Positions 15,648 through 20,631 of a DNA stretch of 20,631 nt are shown here, in pieces. Under the pieces are notes generated by a model. The model had not been told where the DNA came from, made no database searches, and saw only the letters and a list, made by a program, of their open reading frames with translations. Source of the DNA: Enterobacteriaceae bacterium UBA7338. GTDB lineage: Bacteria; Pseudomonadota; Gammaproteobacteria; Enterobacterales; Enterobacteriaceae. The translations under genes were made by a program, and so were the position numbers. The first letter of the stretch is position 1, and the number at the start of each line of letters is the position of its first letter. Where the stretch lies: contig DKPJ01000003.1 of assembly GCA_002480085.1 (NCBI GenBank), positions 1 through 20,631 of the forward strand, in the 5' to 3' direction.

Positions 15648-15670
15648 CATTCACATAAATGAGGTGAATG
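15648..15670 (+). promoter_or_regulatory. Inverted repeat around the yhdV ribosome-binding site
   Basis: CATTCAC (15648-15654) and GTGAATG (15664-15670) are perfect 7-base inverted arms with 9 bases between them. The Shine-Dalgarno GAGG (15661-15664) lies in the loop and the first stem base. It could be an RNA hairpin affecting translation or a DNA operator. Its half-site CATTCA also occurs in the candidate operator upstream of acrS. Confidence 0.4.
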
Positions 15671-15675
15671 TGACC

Positions 15676-15897
15676 ATGAAAAAATTAATTGCCGTTGCAC
15701 TGTTATCTACCGTTCTCGCAGGCTGTGCCCATGACTCCCCTTGCGTACCGACCTATGACGATCAGGGCCGACTGGTGCATACCAATACCTGCATGAAAGG
15801 AACGACTCAGGATAACTGGGAAACCGCAGGGGCTGTTGCCGGCGGTGCTGCCGCGATTGCTGGCCTGACGCTGGGTATTGTGGCCTTAACCAAATAA
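15676..15897 (+). CDS. yhdV: YhdV small lipoprotein
   Basis: A 73-residue lipoprotein of unknown function, the same length as E. coli YhdV and nearly the same in the mature part (CAHDSPCVPTYDDQGRLVHTNTCMKGTTQDNWETAG). The signal peptide (1-16) ends in the lipobox VLAGC with Cys17 as the lipid site. A Gly/Ala-rich hydrophobic tail (about 50-72, AGAVAGGAAAIAGLTLGIVALT) resembles the glycine-zipper segments of small envelope lipoproteins. Two further cysteines could form a disulfide. The ATG at 15676 is chosen over an upstream in-frame ATG at 15574, because the signal peptide begins here and GAGG lies 11 bases upstream. It appears to be a single-gene unit with its own terminator. Confidence 0.93.
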   Translation: MKKLIAVALLSTVLAGCAHDSPCVPTYDDQGRLVHTNTCMKGTTQDNWETAGAVAGGAAAIAGLTLGIVALTK

Positions 15898-15906
15898 TCT
15901 GACTCC

Positions 15907-15935
15907 AGGCGTGGTTCCCCCACGCCTTCTTTTTT
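15907..15935 (+). terminator. Rho-independent terminator after yhdV
   Basis: 8-bp perfect stem AGGCGTGG (15907-15914) and CCACGCCT (15920-15927), 5-base loop, then a T-rich tract. It isolates yhdV from the yhdW promoter region. Confidence 0.9.
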
Positions 15936-15951
15936 GCTCCGCCCCGGTGCA
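15935..15951. promoter_or_regulatory. NtrC enhancer site, distal
   Basis: TGCTCC-GCCCC-GGTGCA matches the NtrC (GlnG) site TGCACC-N5-GGTGCA at 11 of 12 defined positions with exact spacing. Its centre (15943) is about 260 bases upstream of the predicted sigma-54 start, a distance from which an NtrC enhancer can act by looping. Confidence 0.7.
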
Positions 15952-16089
15952 CGCCTGACGCCCTGTTAAATTTGCGACGCTTTCTGGTTCAAAAATCGCG
16001 TCGCTCTATCCTGCTTTCTCCATCCTGCTGTTTTTAATCCTTCCGTAGCGAAACTATTTTGATCCGTTTTGTGGCGCAGGTTCGAGTTT

Positions 16090-16106
16090 TGCACCATTAC
16101 GGAGCG
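16090..16106. promoter_or_regulatory. NtrC enhancer site, proximal
   Basis: TGCACC-ATTAC-GGAGCG matches the NtrC site at 10 of 12 positions (perfect left half, 4 of 6 in the right). Its centre, 16098, is about 107 bases before the predicted start, close to the -108 position of the classic glnA enhancer site. Confidence 0.65.
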
Positions 16107-16144
16107 CTGAATGCTTTTTTTCCTGTCTACACTCTGCATATTGC

Positions 16145-16158
16145 GGGGAGAACTCCCC
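16145..16158. promoter_or_regulatory. Dyad between NtrC sites and sigma-54 promoter
   Basis: GGGGAG-AA-CTCCCC is a 6-bp inverted repeat, followed by TTTT, about 50-60 bases before the predicted yhdW start. It could be a protein site or a weak terminator for read-through RNA. No known factor is recognised. Confidence 0.3.
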
Positions 16159-16177
16159 TTTTCCGCCTTCCGCAAAC

Positions 16178-16194
16178 CTGGCACTACCTTTGCT
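16178..16194 (+). promoter_or_regulatory. Sigma-54 promoter of the yhdWXYZ operon
   Basis: CTGGCAC-TACCT-TTGCT matches the RpoN consensus YTGGCAC-N5-TTGCW, with the GG of the -24 element and the GC of the -12 element at correct spacing. Transcription should start near 16205, giving a leader of about 78 bases before yhdW. Together with the NtrC sites it predicts activation under nitrogen limitation. From memory, E. coli yhdWXYZ is listed among NtrC-controlled genes. Confidence 0.8.
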
Positions 16195-16282
16195 TTAAAG
16201 AGTATGGCCAACGCCACAGACAGGTTCCAGGCGTCTCCCGAACGCCTTTTTATAACAATAATTTCGCCACACAGGATGCATT

Positions 16283-17308
16283 ATGAAAAAGATCACGATC
16301 GCCAGCCTGGCTGCCGCCGGTGCGCTGTTTGCTGTTGTAAACCAGGCGCATGCTGGCGCAACGCTGGACGCCGTAAAGAGTAAAGGTTTTGTACAGTGCG
16401 GGATCAGCGACGGGCTGCCGGGTTTCTCCTATGCGGATGCCAACGGCAAGTTCACCGGTATTGACGTGGACGTTTGCCGTGGCGTCGCTGCTGCCGTTTT
16501 TGGCGATGATACCAAAGTGAAGTACACCCCGCTGACGGCCAAAGAGCGTTTCACCGCCCTGCAGTCCGGCGAAGTTGACGTGCTGTCGCGTAACACCACC
16601 TGGACCTCATCCCGCGATGCGGGCATGGGCATGGCGTTTACCGGCGTGACCTACTATGACGGCATCGGCTTCCTGACCCACAATAAAGCGGGTCTGAAGA
16701 GCGCTAAAGAGTTAGACGGTGCCACCGTCTGCATCCAGGCCGGTACCGATACCGAGCTGAACGTGGCGGACTACTTTAAATCTAACAACATGAAGTATAC
16801 CCCGGTGACCTTCGACCGCTCCGACGAGTCTGCCAAAGCGCTGGAGTCTGGCCGCTGCGACACCCTGGCCTCTGACCAGTCACAGCTCTATGCCCTGCGC
16901 ATCAAGCTGAGCACGCCGGGCGAGTGGATCGTCCTGCCAGAGGTGATCTCCAAAGAGCCGCTGGGACCGGTAGTTCGCCGCGGTGACGAAGAGTGGTTCT
17001 CTATTGTTCGCTGGACGCTCTTCGCCATGCTGAACGCAGAGGAGATGGGTATCACCTCTAAAAACGTTGATGAGAAGGCGGCCAGCCCGGCGACCCCGGA
17101 TATGGCGCACCTGTTAGGTAAAGAGGGTGACTACGGCAAGGATCTGAAGCTCGATAACAAGTGGGCTTACAACGTGATCAAGAAAGTCGGTAACTACGCT
17201 GAGATCTTTGAACGCAACGTCGGATCGGAAAGCCCGCTGAAGATCAAACGCGGCCAGAACAACCTCTGGAACAACGGCGGTATCCAGTACGCGCCGCCGG
17301 TGCGCTAA
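16283..17308 (+). CDS. yhdW: Amino-acid ABC transporter periplasmic binding protein (AapJ/BztA family)
   Basis: Periplasmic receptor that captures L-amino acids, probably a broad range of polar ones by analogy with Rhizobium AapJ and Rhodobacter BztA, and hands them to the YhdXY permease. It is 341 residues. A signal peptide (1-24) ends in AHA before GATLDAV. The mature part is a type-II two-lobe SBP_bac_3 fold: QCGISDGLPGFSY and FTGIDVDVCRGVAAAVFGD in lobe 1, SRNTTWTSSRD for ligand contacts, VCIQAGTDTELNVADYF in the hinge/lobe 2, and RCDTLASDQSQLYALR. The AapJ-type C-terminal extension (YAEIFERNVGSESPLKIKRGQNNLWNNGGIQYAPPVR) is complete. From memory the K-12 copy is annotated as a pseudogene, so an intact one matters. 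The ATG follows ACAGGA at 16271-16276 after a 6-base spacer. Confidence 0.95.
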   Translation: MKKITIASLAAAGALFAVVNQAHAGATLDAVKSKGFVQCGISDGLPGFSYADANGKFTGIDVDVCRGVAAAVFGDDTKVKYTPLTAKERFTALQSGEVDVLSRNTTWTSSRDAGMGMAFTGVTYYDGIGFLTHNKAGLKSAKELDGATVCIQAGTDTELNVADYFKSNNMKYTPVTFDRSDESAKALESGRCDTLASDQSQLYALRIKLSTPGEWIVLPEVISKEPLGPVVRRGDEEWFSIVRWTLFAMLNAEEMGITSKNVDEKAASPATPDMAHLLGKEGDYGKDLKLDNKWAYNVIKKVGNYAEIFERNVGSESPLKIKRGQNNLWNNGGIQYAPPVR

Positions 17309-17340
17309 GCTGCCGGCACGCGAAGATAGAGTGCTGTAAC

Positions 17341-17362
17341 GGGCACTGCGCAGGCAGTGCCC
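17341..17362 (+). other. Intercistronic hairpin between yhdW and yhdX
   Basis: Perfect 9-bp stem GGGCACTGC (17341-17349) and GCAGTGCCC (17354-17362) with a 4-base loop and no T run. In a transporter operon this fits a structure that protects the upstream binding-protein message from 3' exonucleases, so that more YhdW than permease is made. That role is inferred. Confidence 0.6.
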
Positions 17363-17392
17363 AGCCCAGAGTCAAGGTTACCGAGGTTTTCT

Positions 17393-18574
17393 ATGTTCCA
17401 ACGCCGCCCAACCGTTAAAGGATCGTTCTCCCTTTCTAACCCCGCGGTTCGTGCCTGGCTGTTTCAAATTATCGCTATCGTGGCCGTTGTCAGCGTCGCG
17501 ATCTATTTGATACACAACACCGTTACTAACCTGAGCAACCGGGGCATTACCTCCGGCTTTGCCTTTCTCGATCGTGGAGCCGGATTTGGCATCGTTCAGC
17601 ACCTGATCGATTACGAGCAGGGCGATACCTATGGCCGGGTATTCCTGGTCGGCTTGCTCAATACGCTGCTGGTCTCCGCGCTATGTATTGTTTTTGCCTC
17701 GTTTCTGGGATTCTTCCTCGGGCTCGCGCGTCTGTCGGAAAACTGGCTGCTGCGCAAGCTATCGACCATCTATATCGAAACCTTCCGTAATATCCCGCCG
17801 CTGCTGCAGATCTTCTTCTGGTATTTTGCCGTGCTGCGTAACCTACCGGGGCCGCGCCAGGCGGTAAGCGCTTTCGACCTGGCATTCCTCAGCAACCGCG
17901 GGCTGTATATCCCTGCCCCCGCGTTTGGCGAAGGCATTGTCGGTTTTATCGCAGCGGTGCTGATTGCCGTCGCCGTTACCGTCGGGCTGTACCGCTTCAA
18001 CAGGGCGCACCAGATGAAAACCGGCCAGCTAAGGCGGACATGGCCGACCGCGCTCGGGCTGATTATTCTGCTACCCCTGCTCTCCCACTGGCTGTTCGGC
18101 GCGGCGCTGCACTGGGATGTGCCGGAGCTGCGCGGCTTTAACTTCCGTGGCGGCATGGCATTGATCCCGGAGCTGGCGGCGCTGACCCTGGCCCTGTCGG
18201 TCTATACCTCCGCGTTTATTGCCGAGATCATCCGCTCGGGCATTCAGTCAGTGCCCTTTGGGCAACACGAGGCTGCGCGCTCGCTGGGTTTGCCTAACCC
18301 GGTAACGCTGCGCCAGGTGATTATTCCGCAGGCGATGCGCGTGATTATTCCACCGCTGACCAGCCAGTATCTCAACATTGTGAAGAACTCGTCGCTGGCG
18401 GCCGCGATCGGCTATCCCGATATGGTATCGCTGTTTGCCGGAACGGTGCTGAACCAGACCGGACAGGCGATCGAGACAATTGCTATCACAATGTCGGTCT
18501 ATCTGATCATCAGCCTGACGATCTCCCTGCTGATGAACATCTATAACCGCCGTATCGCCCTGGTTGAGCGCTAA
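17393..18574 (+). CDS. yhdX: Polar amino-acid ABC transporter permease (AapQ family)
   Basis: One of two inner-membrane permease subunits of the YhdWXYZ importer. It is 393 residues, the same length as E. coli YhdX, with about eight hydrophobic segments. The first is at 21-40; a cluster (about 83-150) contains the HisM-type entry segment GLLNTLLVSALCIVFASFLGFFLGLARLS and the conserved IYIETFRNIPPLLQIFFWYF. The coupling loop has the EAA motif EAARSLGLPNPVTLRQVIIPQA (from residue 293), which docks on the ATPase YhdZ. The ATG at 17393 is chosen over the one at 17357, because MFQRRPTVKGS aligns with the family start and CCGAGG lies 6 bases upstream. Its last base pairs adjoin the ribosome site of yhdY. 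Confidence 0.95.
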   Translation: MFQRRPTVKGSFSLSNPAVRAWLFQIIAIVAVVSVAIYLIHNTVTNLSNRGITSGFAFLDRGAGFGIVQHLIDYEQGDTYGRVFLVGLLNTLLVSALCIVFASFLGFFLGLARLSENWLLRKLSTIYIETFRNIPPLLQIFFWYFAVLRNLPGPRQAVSAFDLAFLSNRGLYIPAPAFGEGIVGFIAAVLIAVAVTVGLYRFNRAHQMKTGQLRRTWPTALGLIILLPLLSHWLFGAALHWDVPELRGFNFRGGMALIPELAALTLALSVYTSAFIAEIIRSGIQSVPFGQHEAARSLGLPNPVTLRQVIIPQAMRVIIPPLTSQYLNIVKNSSLAAAIGYPDMVSLFAGTVLNQTGQAIETIAITMSVYLIISLTISLLMNIYNRRIALVER

Positions 18575-18583
18575 GGATCCATG

Positions 18584-19687
18584 ATGACAAAAGCACTTCT
18601 GTCTCACCCTGCGCGTCCGGCCCGTTCCGGCGCTGGACGCTATCTCCAGTGGGTGCGAAAAAATCTGTTCTCCAGCTGGTCTAACAGCCTGCTGACCGTG
18701 ATCGCGCTGTGGCTGATGTGGGAGCTTATTCCTCCCCTGCTGAACTGGGCGCTGTTTCAGGCGAACTGGTTTGGCTCAACCCGGGCGGACTGCACCAAAG
18801 CGGGCGCCTGCTGGGTCTTTATTCATGAGCGTTTCGGCCAGTTTATGTATGGTCTCTACCCCCATGAAGAGCGCTGGCGCATCAACACCGCGCTGGTAAT
18901 CGGCCTGCTCTCGATCGTACCGATGTTCTGGAATGCACTGCCTAAACGCGGACGCTACATTGCCTGCTGGGCGGTGATCTATCCGCTGGTCGTATGGGGC
19001 CTGATGTACGGGGGCTTTCTCGGGCTGGAGCGTGTAGAGACGCGCCAGTGGGGCGGCCTGACGCTGACCCTGATCATCGCCTCTGTCGGGATTGCCGGCG
19101 CGCTGCCGCTGGGGATCCTTCTGGCGCTTGGCCGACGCTCCACCATGCCGGTGGTGCGCATTCTGTCGGTGATTTTTATTGAGTTCTGGCGAGGCGTGCC
19201 GCTAATCACCGTGCTGTTTATGTCCTCGGTGATGCTGCCGCTGTTTATGTCGGAAGGGACCAGCATCGATAAGCTGGTGCGGGCGCTGGTCGGGGTGATT
19301 CTGTTCCAGTCAGCCTATGTGGCCGAGGTCGTACGAGGCGGACTACAGGCGCTGCCCAAGGGGCAGTATGAAGCCGCTGAATCATTGGCGCTGGGCTACT
19401 GGAAAACCCAGGGGCTGGTGATCCTGCCGCAAGCGCTGAAGATGGTGATCCCAGGGCTGGTGAATACCATTATTGCGCTGTTTAAGGACACGAGCCTGGT
19501 GATCATCATCGGCCTGTTCGATCTCTTTAGCAGCGTGCAGCAGGCCACGGTCGATCCCGAATGGCTGGGGATGTCCACAGAAGGCTACGTTTTTGCCGCC
19601 CTGGTCTACTGGATTTTCTGTTTTAGCATGTCGCGCTATAGCCAGCATCTGGAGAAGCGCTTTAACACCGGGCGTACACCGCACTGA
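18584..19687 (+). CDS. yhdY: Polar amino-acid ABC transporter permease (AapM family)
   Basis: Second permease subunit, pairing with YhdX to form the transmembrane channel. It is 367 residues, equal to E. coli YhdY. A hydrophobic segment at about 35-60 is followed by the family-specific loop GSTRADCTKAGACWVFIHERFGQFMYGLYP (64-93), then about six more helices. The HisM-type core includes LTLTLIIASVGIAGALPLGILLALGRRS and VIFIEFWRGVPLITVLFM. The EAA loop EAAESLALGYWKTQGLVILPQALK begins at residue 263. Two adjacent ATG codons occur at 18581 and 18584; the second has better spacing (6 bases) from AAGGA at 18573-18577 and matches the E. coli N-terminus. The Shine-Dalgarno sequence overlaps the yhdX stop codon, so translation is coupled. 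Confidence 0.95.
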   Translation: MTKALLSHPARPARSGAGRYLQWVRKNLFSSWSNSLLTVIALWLMWELIPPLLNWALFQANWFGSTRADCTKAGACWVFIHERFGQFMYGLYPHEERWRINTALVIGLLSIVPMFWNALPKRGRYIACWAVIYPLVVWGLMYGGFLGLERVETRQWGGLTLTLIIASVGIAGALPLGILLALGRRSTMPVVRILSVIFIEFWRGVPLITVLFMSSVMLPLFMSEGTSIDKLVRALVGVILFQSAYVAEVVRGGLQALPKGQYEAAESLALGYWKTQGLVILPQALKMVIPGLVNTIIALFKDTSLVIIIGLFDLFSSVQQATVDPEWLGMSTEGYVFAALVYWIFCFSMSRYSQHLEKRFNTGRTPH

Positions 19688-19695
19688 GGATCACC

Positions 19696-20454
19696 ATGAG
19701 TAATATGACTATGCAATCTGCCGACGCGATGATTACGCTCGAGAACGTAAATAAGTGGTATGGGCAGTTCCACGTACTGAAAGACATTAACCTGAACGTA
19801 AAGCAGGGGGAGCGCATTGTCCTTTGCGGCCCTTCCGGGTCAGGTAAATCGACAACGATCCGCTGCATCAACCATCTGGAAGAGCATCAGCAGGGCCGTA
19901 TCGTTGTTGATGGCATCGAGCTGAATGAAGATATCCGCAATATTGAGAAGGTGCGTCAGGAGGTGGGGATGGTGTTCCAGCACTTTAACCTTTTCCCGCA
20001 CCTGACGGTTTTACAGAACTGCACTCTGGCGCCTGTCTGGGTACGTAAAATGCCAAAGAAGGAGGCCGAAGCGCTGGCGATGCACTATCTTGAGCGCGTT
20101 CGTATTGCCGAGCATGCGCATAAGTTCCCTGGCCAGATCTCCGGTGGGCAGCAGCAGCGCGTCGCTATTGCCCGCTCGCTCTGCATGAAACCTAAAATCA
20201 TGCTGTTTGATGAGCCTACCTCTGCGCTGGATCCGGAGATGGTGAAGGAGGTACTGGATACTATGATTGGTCTGGCAGAATCGGGGATGACAATGCTGTG
20301 TGTAACGCACGAGATGGGCTTTGCCCGTACGGTTGCCGACCGCGTGATCTTTATGGATCGTGGGGAGATTGTTGAGCAGGCCTCACCCGAAGAGTTCTTT
20401 GCCCATCCGAAATCAGAGCGTACACGCGCTTTCTTGTCGCAGGTAATTCACTGA
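19696..20454 (+). CDS. yhdZ: Polar amino-acid ABC transporter ATP-binding protein (AapP family)
   Basis: Cytoplasmic ATPase that powers the YhdWXYZ importer. It is 252 residues, identical in length to E. coli YhdZ and almost the same apart from the first ten residues. All ABC motifs are intact: Walker A GPSGSGKST (45-53), Q-loop Gln95, signature SGGQQQR (149-155), Walker B IMLFDEP (168-174), D-loop SALD (176-179) and switch His205. The aromatic A-loop Tyr is in WYGQFHVL. Eight bases separate it from the yhdY stop, with AGGA at 19687-19690 as ribosome site, and it is the last gene of the operon. A paired REP element follows 7 bases after its stop. Confidence 0.96.
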   Translation: MSNMTMQSADAMITLENVNKWYGQFHVLKDINLNVKQGERIVLCGPSGSGKSTTIRCINHLEEHQQGRIVVDGIELNEDIRNIEKVRQEVGMVFQHFNLFPHLTVLQNCTLAPVWVRKMPKKEAEALAMHYLERVRIAEHAHKFPGQISGGQQQRVAIARSLCMKPKIMLFDEPTSALDPEMVKEVLDTMIGLAESGMTMLCVTHEMGFARTVADRVIFMDRGEIVEQASPEEFFAHPKSERTRAFLSQVIH

Positions 20455-20461
20455 TCGTATT

Positions 20462-20538
20462 GCCGGGCGGCGCTACGCTTGCCCGGCCTACAGGAGCAGC
20501 ATCCTCTGTAGGCCCGGTAAGCGCAGCGCCACCGGGCA
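20462..20538. repeat. BIME: two inverted REP elements
   Basis: The first REP (20462-20492) ends in CCCGGCCTACA; the second (20507-20538) begins TGTAGGCCCGGTAAGC in opposite orientation, with a 14-base linker. Each REP can fold, and the pair can form one long hairpin. It lies directly after yhdZ and before the convergent rRNA operon end, the usual place for a BIME. It may stabilise the 3' end of the yhdWXYZ message or act as a gyrase/IHF site between convergent units; that role is inferred. Confidence 0.9.
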
Positions 20539-20572
20539 TTCTCAAAGAGCAGCTTACCGACAGACAACAGGT

Positions 20573-20612
20573 AAAACAAAAGGCCCAGTCTTTCGACTGG
20601 GCCTTTTGTTTT
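20573..20612. terminator. rRNA operon terminator (bidirectional)
   Basis: Perfect 18-bp inverted repeat: left arm 20573-20590 (AAAACAAAAGGCCCAGTC), loop TTTC, right arm 20595-20612. On the minus strand it closely matches the E. coli rrn T1 terminator that follows 5S rRNA (CCCAGTCGAAAGACTGGGCC core). Because both flanks are T-rich in the exit direction, it should stop both the rRNA operon and read-through from yhdZ. Confidence 0.95.
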
Positions 20613-20617
20613 ATTTG

Positions 20618-20631
20618 ATGCCTGGCAGTTC
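20618..20631 (-). rRNA. rrf: 5S ribosomal RNA, last 14 bases of the 3' end
   Basis: On the minus strand these bases read GAACTGCCAGGCAT, the exact 3' end of enterobacterial 5S rRNA, followed by ATCAAATAAAAC-type sequence and the rrn terminator as in E. coli. The rest lies beyond the window. The neighbour yhdZ identifies the operon as the equivalent of E. coli rrnD, whose distal 5S (rrfF) converges with yhdZ. Confidence 0.92.

Noticed and set aside
16062..16078. Third NtrC site ending in GGCGCA
   Set aside because: The right half matches 5 of 6 positions but the left half only 1 of 6.
15966..16386. Short open frames on both strands in the yhdV-yhdW gap
   Set aside because: They overlap the NtrC sites and sigma-54 promoter, have no recognisable product and no good ribosome site.
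1..20631. CRISPR arrays, transposases, integrases, phage or defence genes
   Set aside because: None seen: no regularly spaced repeats, and every long conserved frame is accounted for by chromosomal core, signalling, efflux or transporter genes.

Overview
The window is chromosomal DNA from a gamma-proteobacterium of the family Enterobacteriaceae. It is close to, but not, Escherichia coli. The encoded proteins match remembered E. coli AccC, YhdT, PanF, PrmA, DusB, Fis, AcrS, AcrE, AcrF, YhdV, YhdW, YhdX, YhdY and YhdZ along most or all of their length, and Fis looks identical. GC-rich codon use and REP elements of the type ending in CCGGCCTACA suggest an Enterobacter-like genus, but the genus is inferred. 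This is the fis-to-rrnD neighbourhood. The window appears to be a draft contig: bases 1-70 look like a bad read end with false C calls, and the last 14 bases are the 3' end of a 5S rRNA gene, where short-read assemblies often stop.

Layout, left to right. (1) Bases 71-3064, plus strand: the end of accC (fatty-acid synthesis), a terminator, then yhdT, panF (pantothenate uptake) and prmA (ribosomal protein L11 methylation), followed by a terminator. (2) Bases 3065-4773: the growth-rate-controlled dusB-fis operon, with its promoter, two Fis autoregulation sites and terminator. (3) Bases 4950-7010: a membrane MHYT-GGDEF-EAL protein of cyclic-di-GMP metabolism. It lies where E. coli K-12 has yhdJ and yhdU. 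(4) Bases 7044-15512: a multidrug efflux block. On the minus strand it reads permease, acrE (membrane fusion protein), acrF (permease), with the TetR-type repressor acrS divergent on the plus strand. Relative to K-12 the block is inverted, and it carries an additional full-length AcrB/AcrF-type permease between acrS and acrE. (5) Bases 15676-20454, plus strand: the small lipoprotein yhdV, then the four-gene polar amino-acid ABC transporter yhdWXYZ (AapJQMP type). A sigma-54 promoter motif and two NtrC-like sites precede yhdW. (6) Bases 20462-20631: a paired REP element (BIME), the rrn terminator, and the 5S rRNA end on the minus strand.

How the parts relate. Housekeeping regions 1, 2, 5 and 6 keep the order known from E. 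coli. The variable part lies between fis and yhdV: a cyclic-di-GMP enzyme replaces yhdJ/yhdU, and the efflux block is reversed and enlarged. The two permeases flank one fusion protein and differ in aromatic residues of the drug pocket, so one AcrE could serve two pumps of different specificity. That is an inference. I found no CRISPR array, transposase, integrase, phage gene or defence system. No clearly undescribed system is present; the enlarged and inverted efflux locus is the most unusual part.
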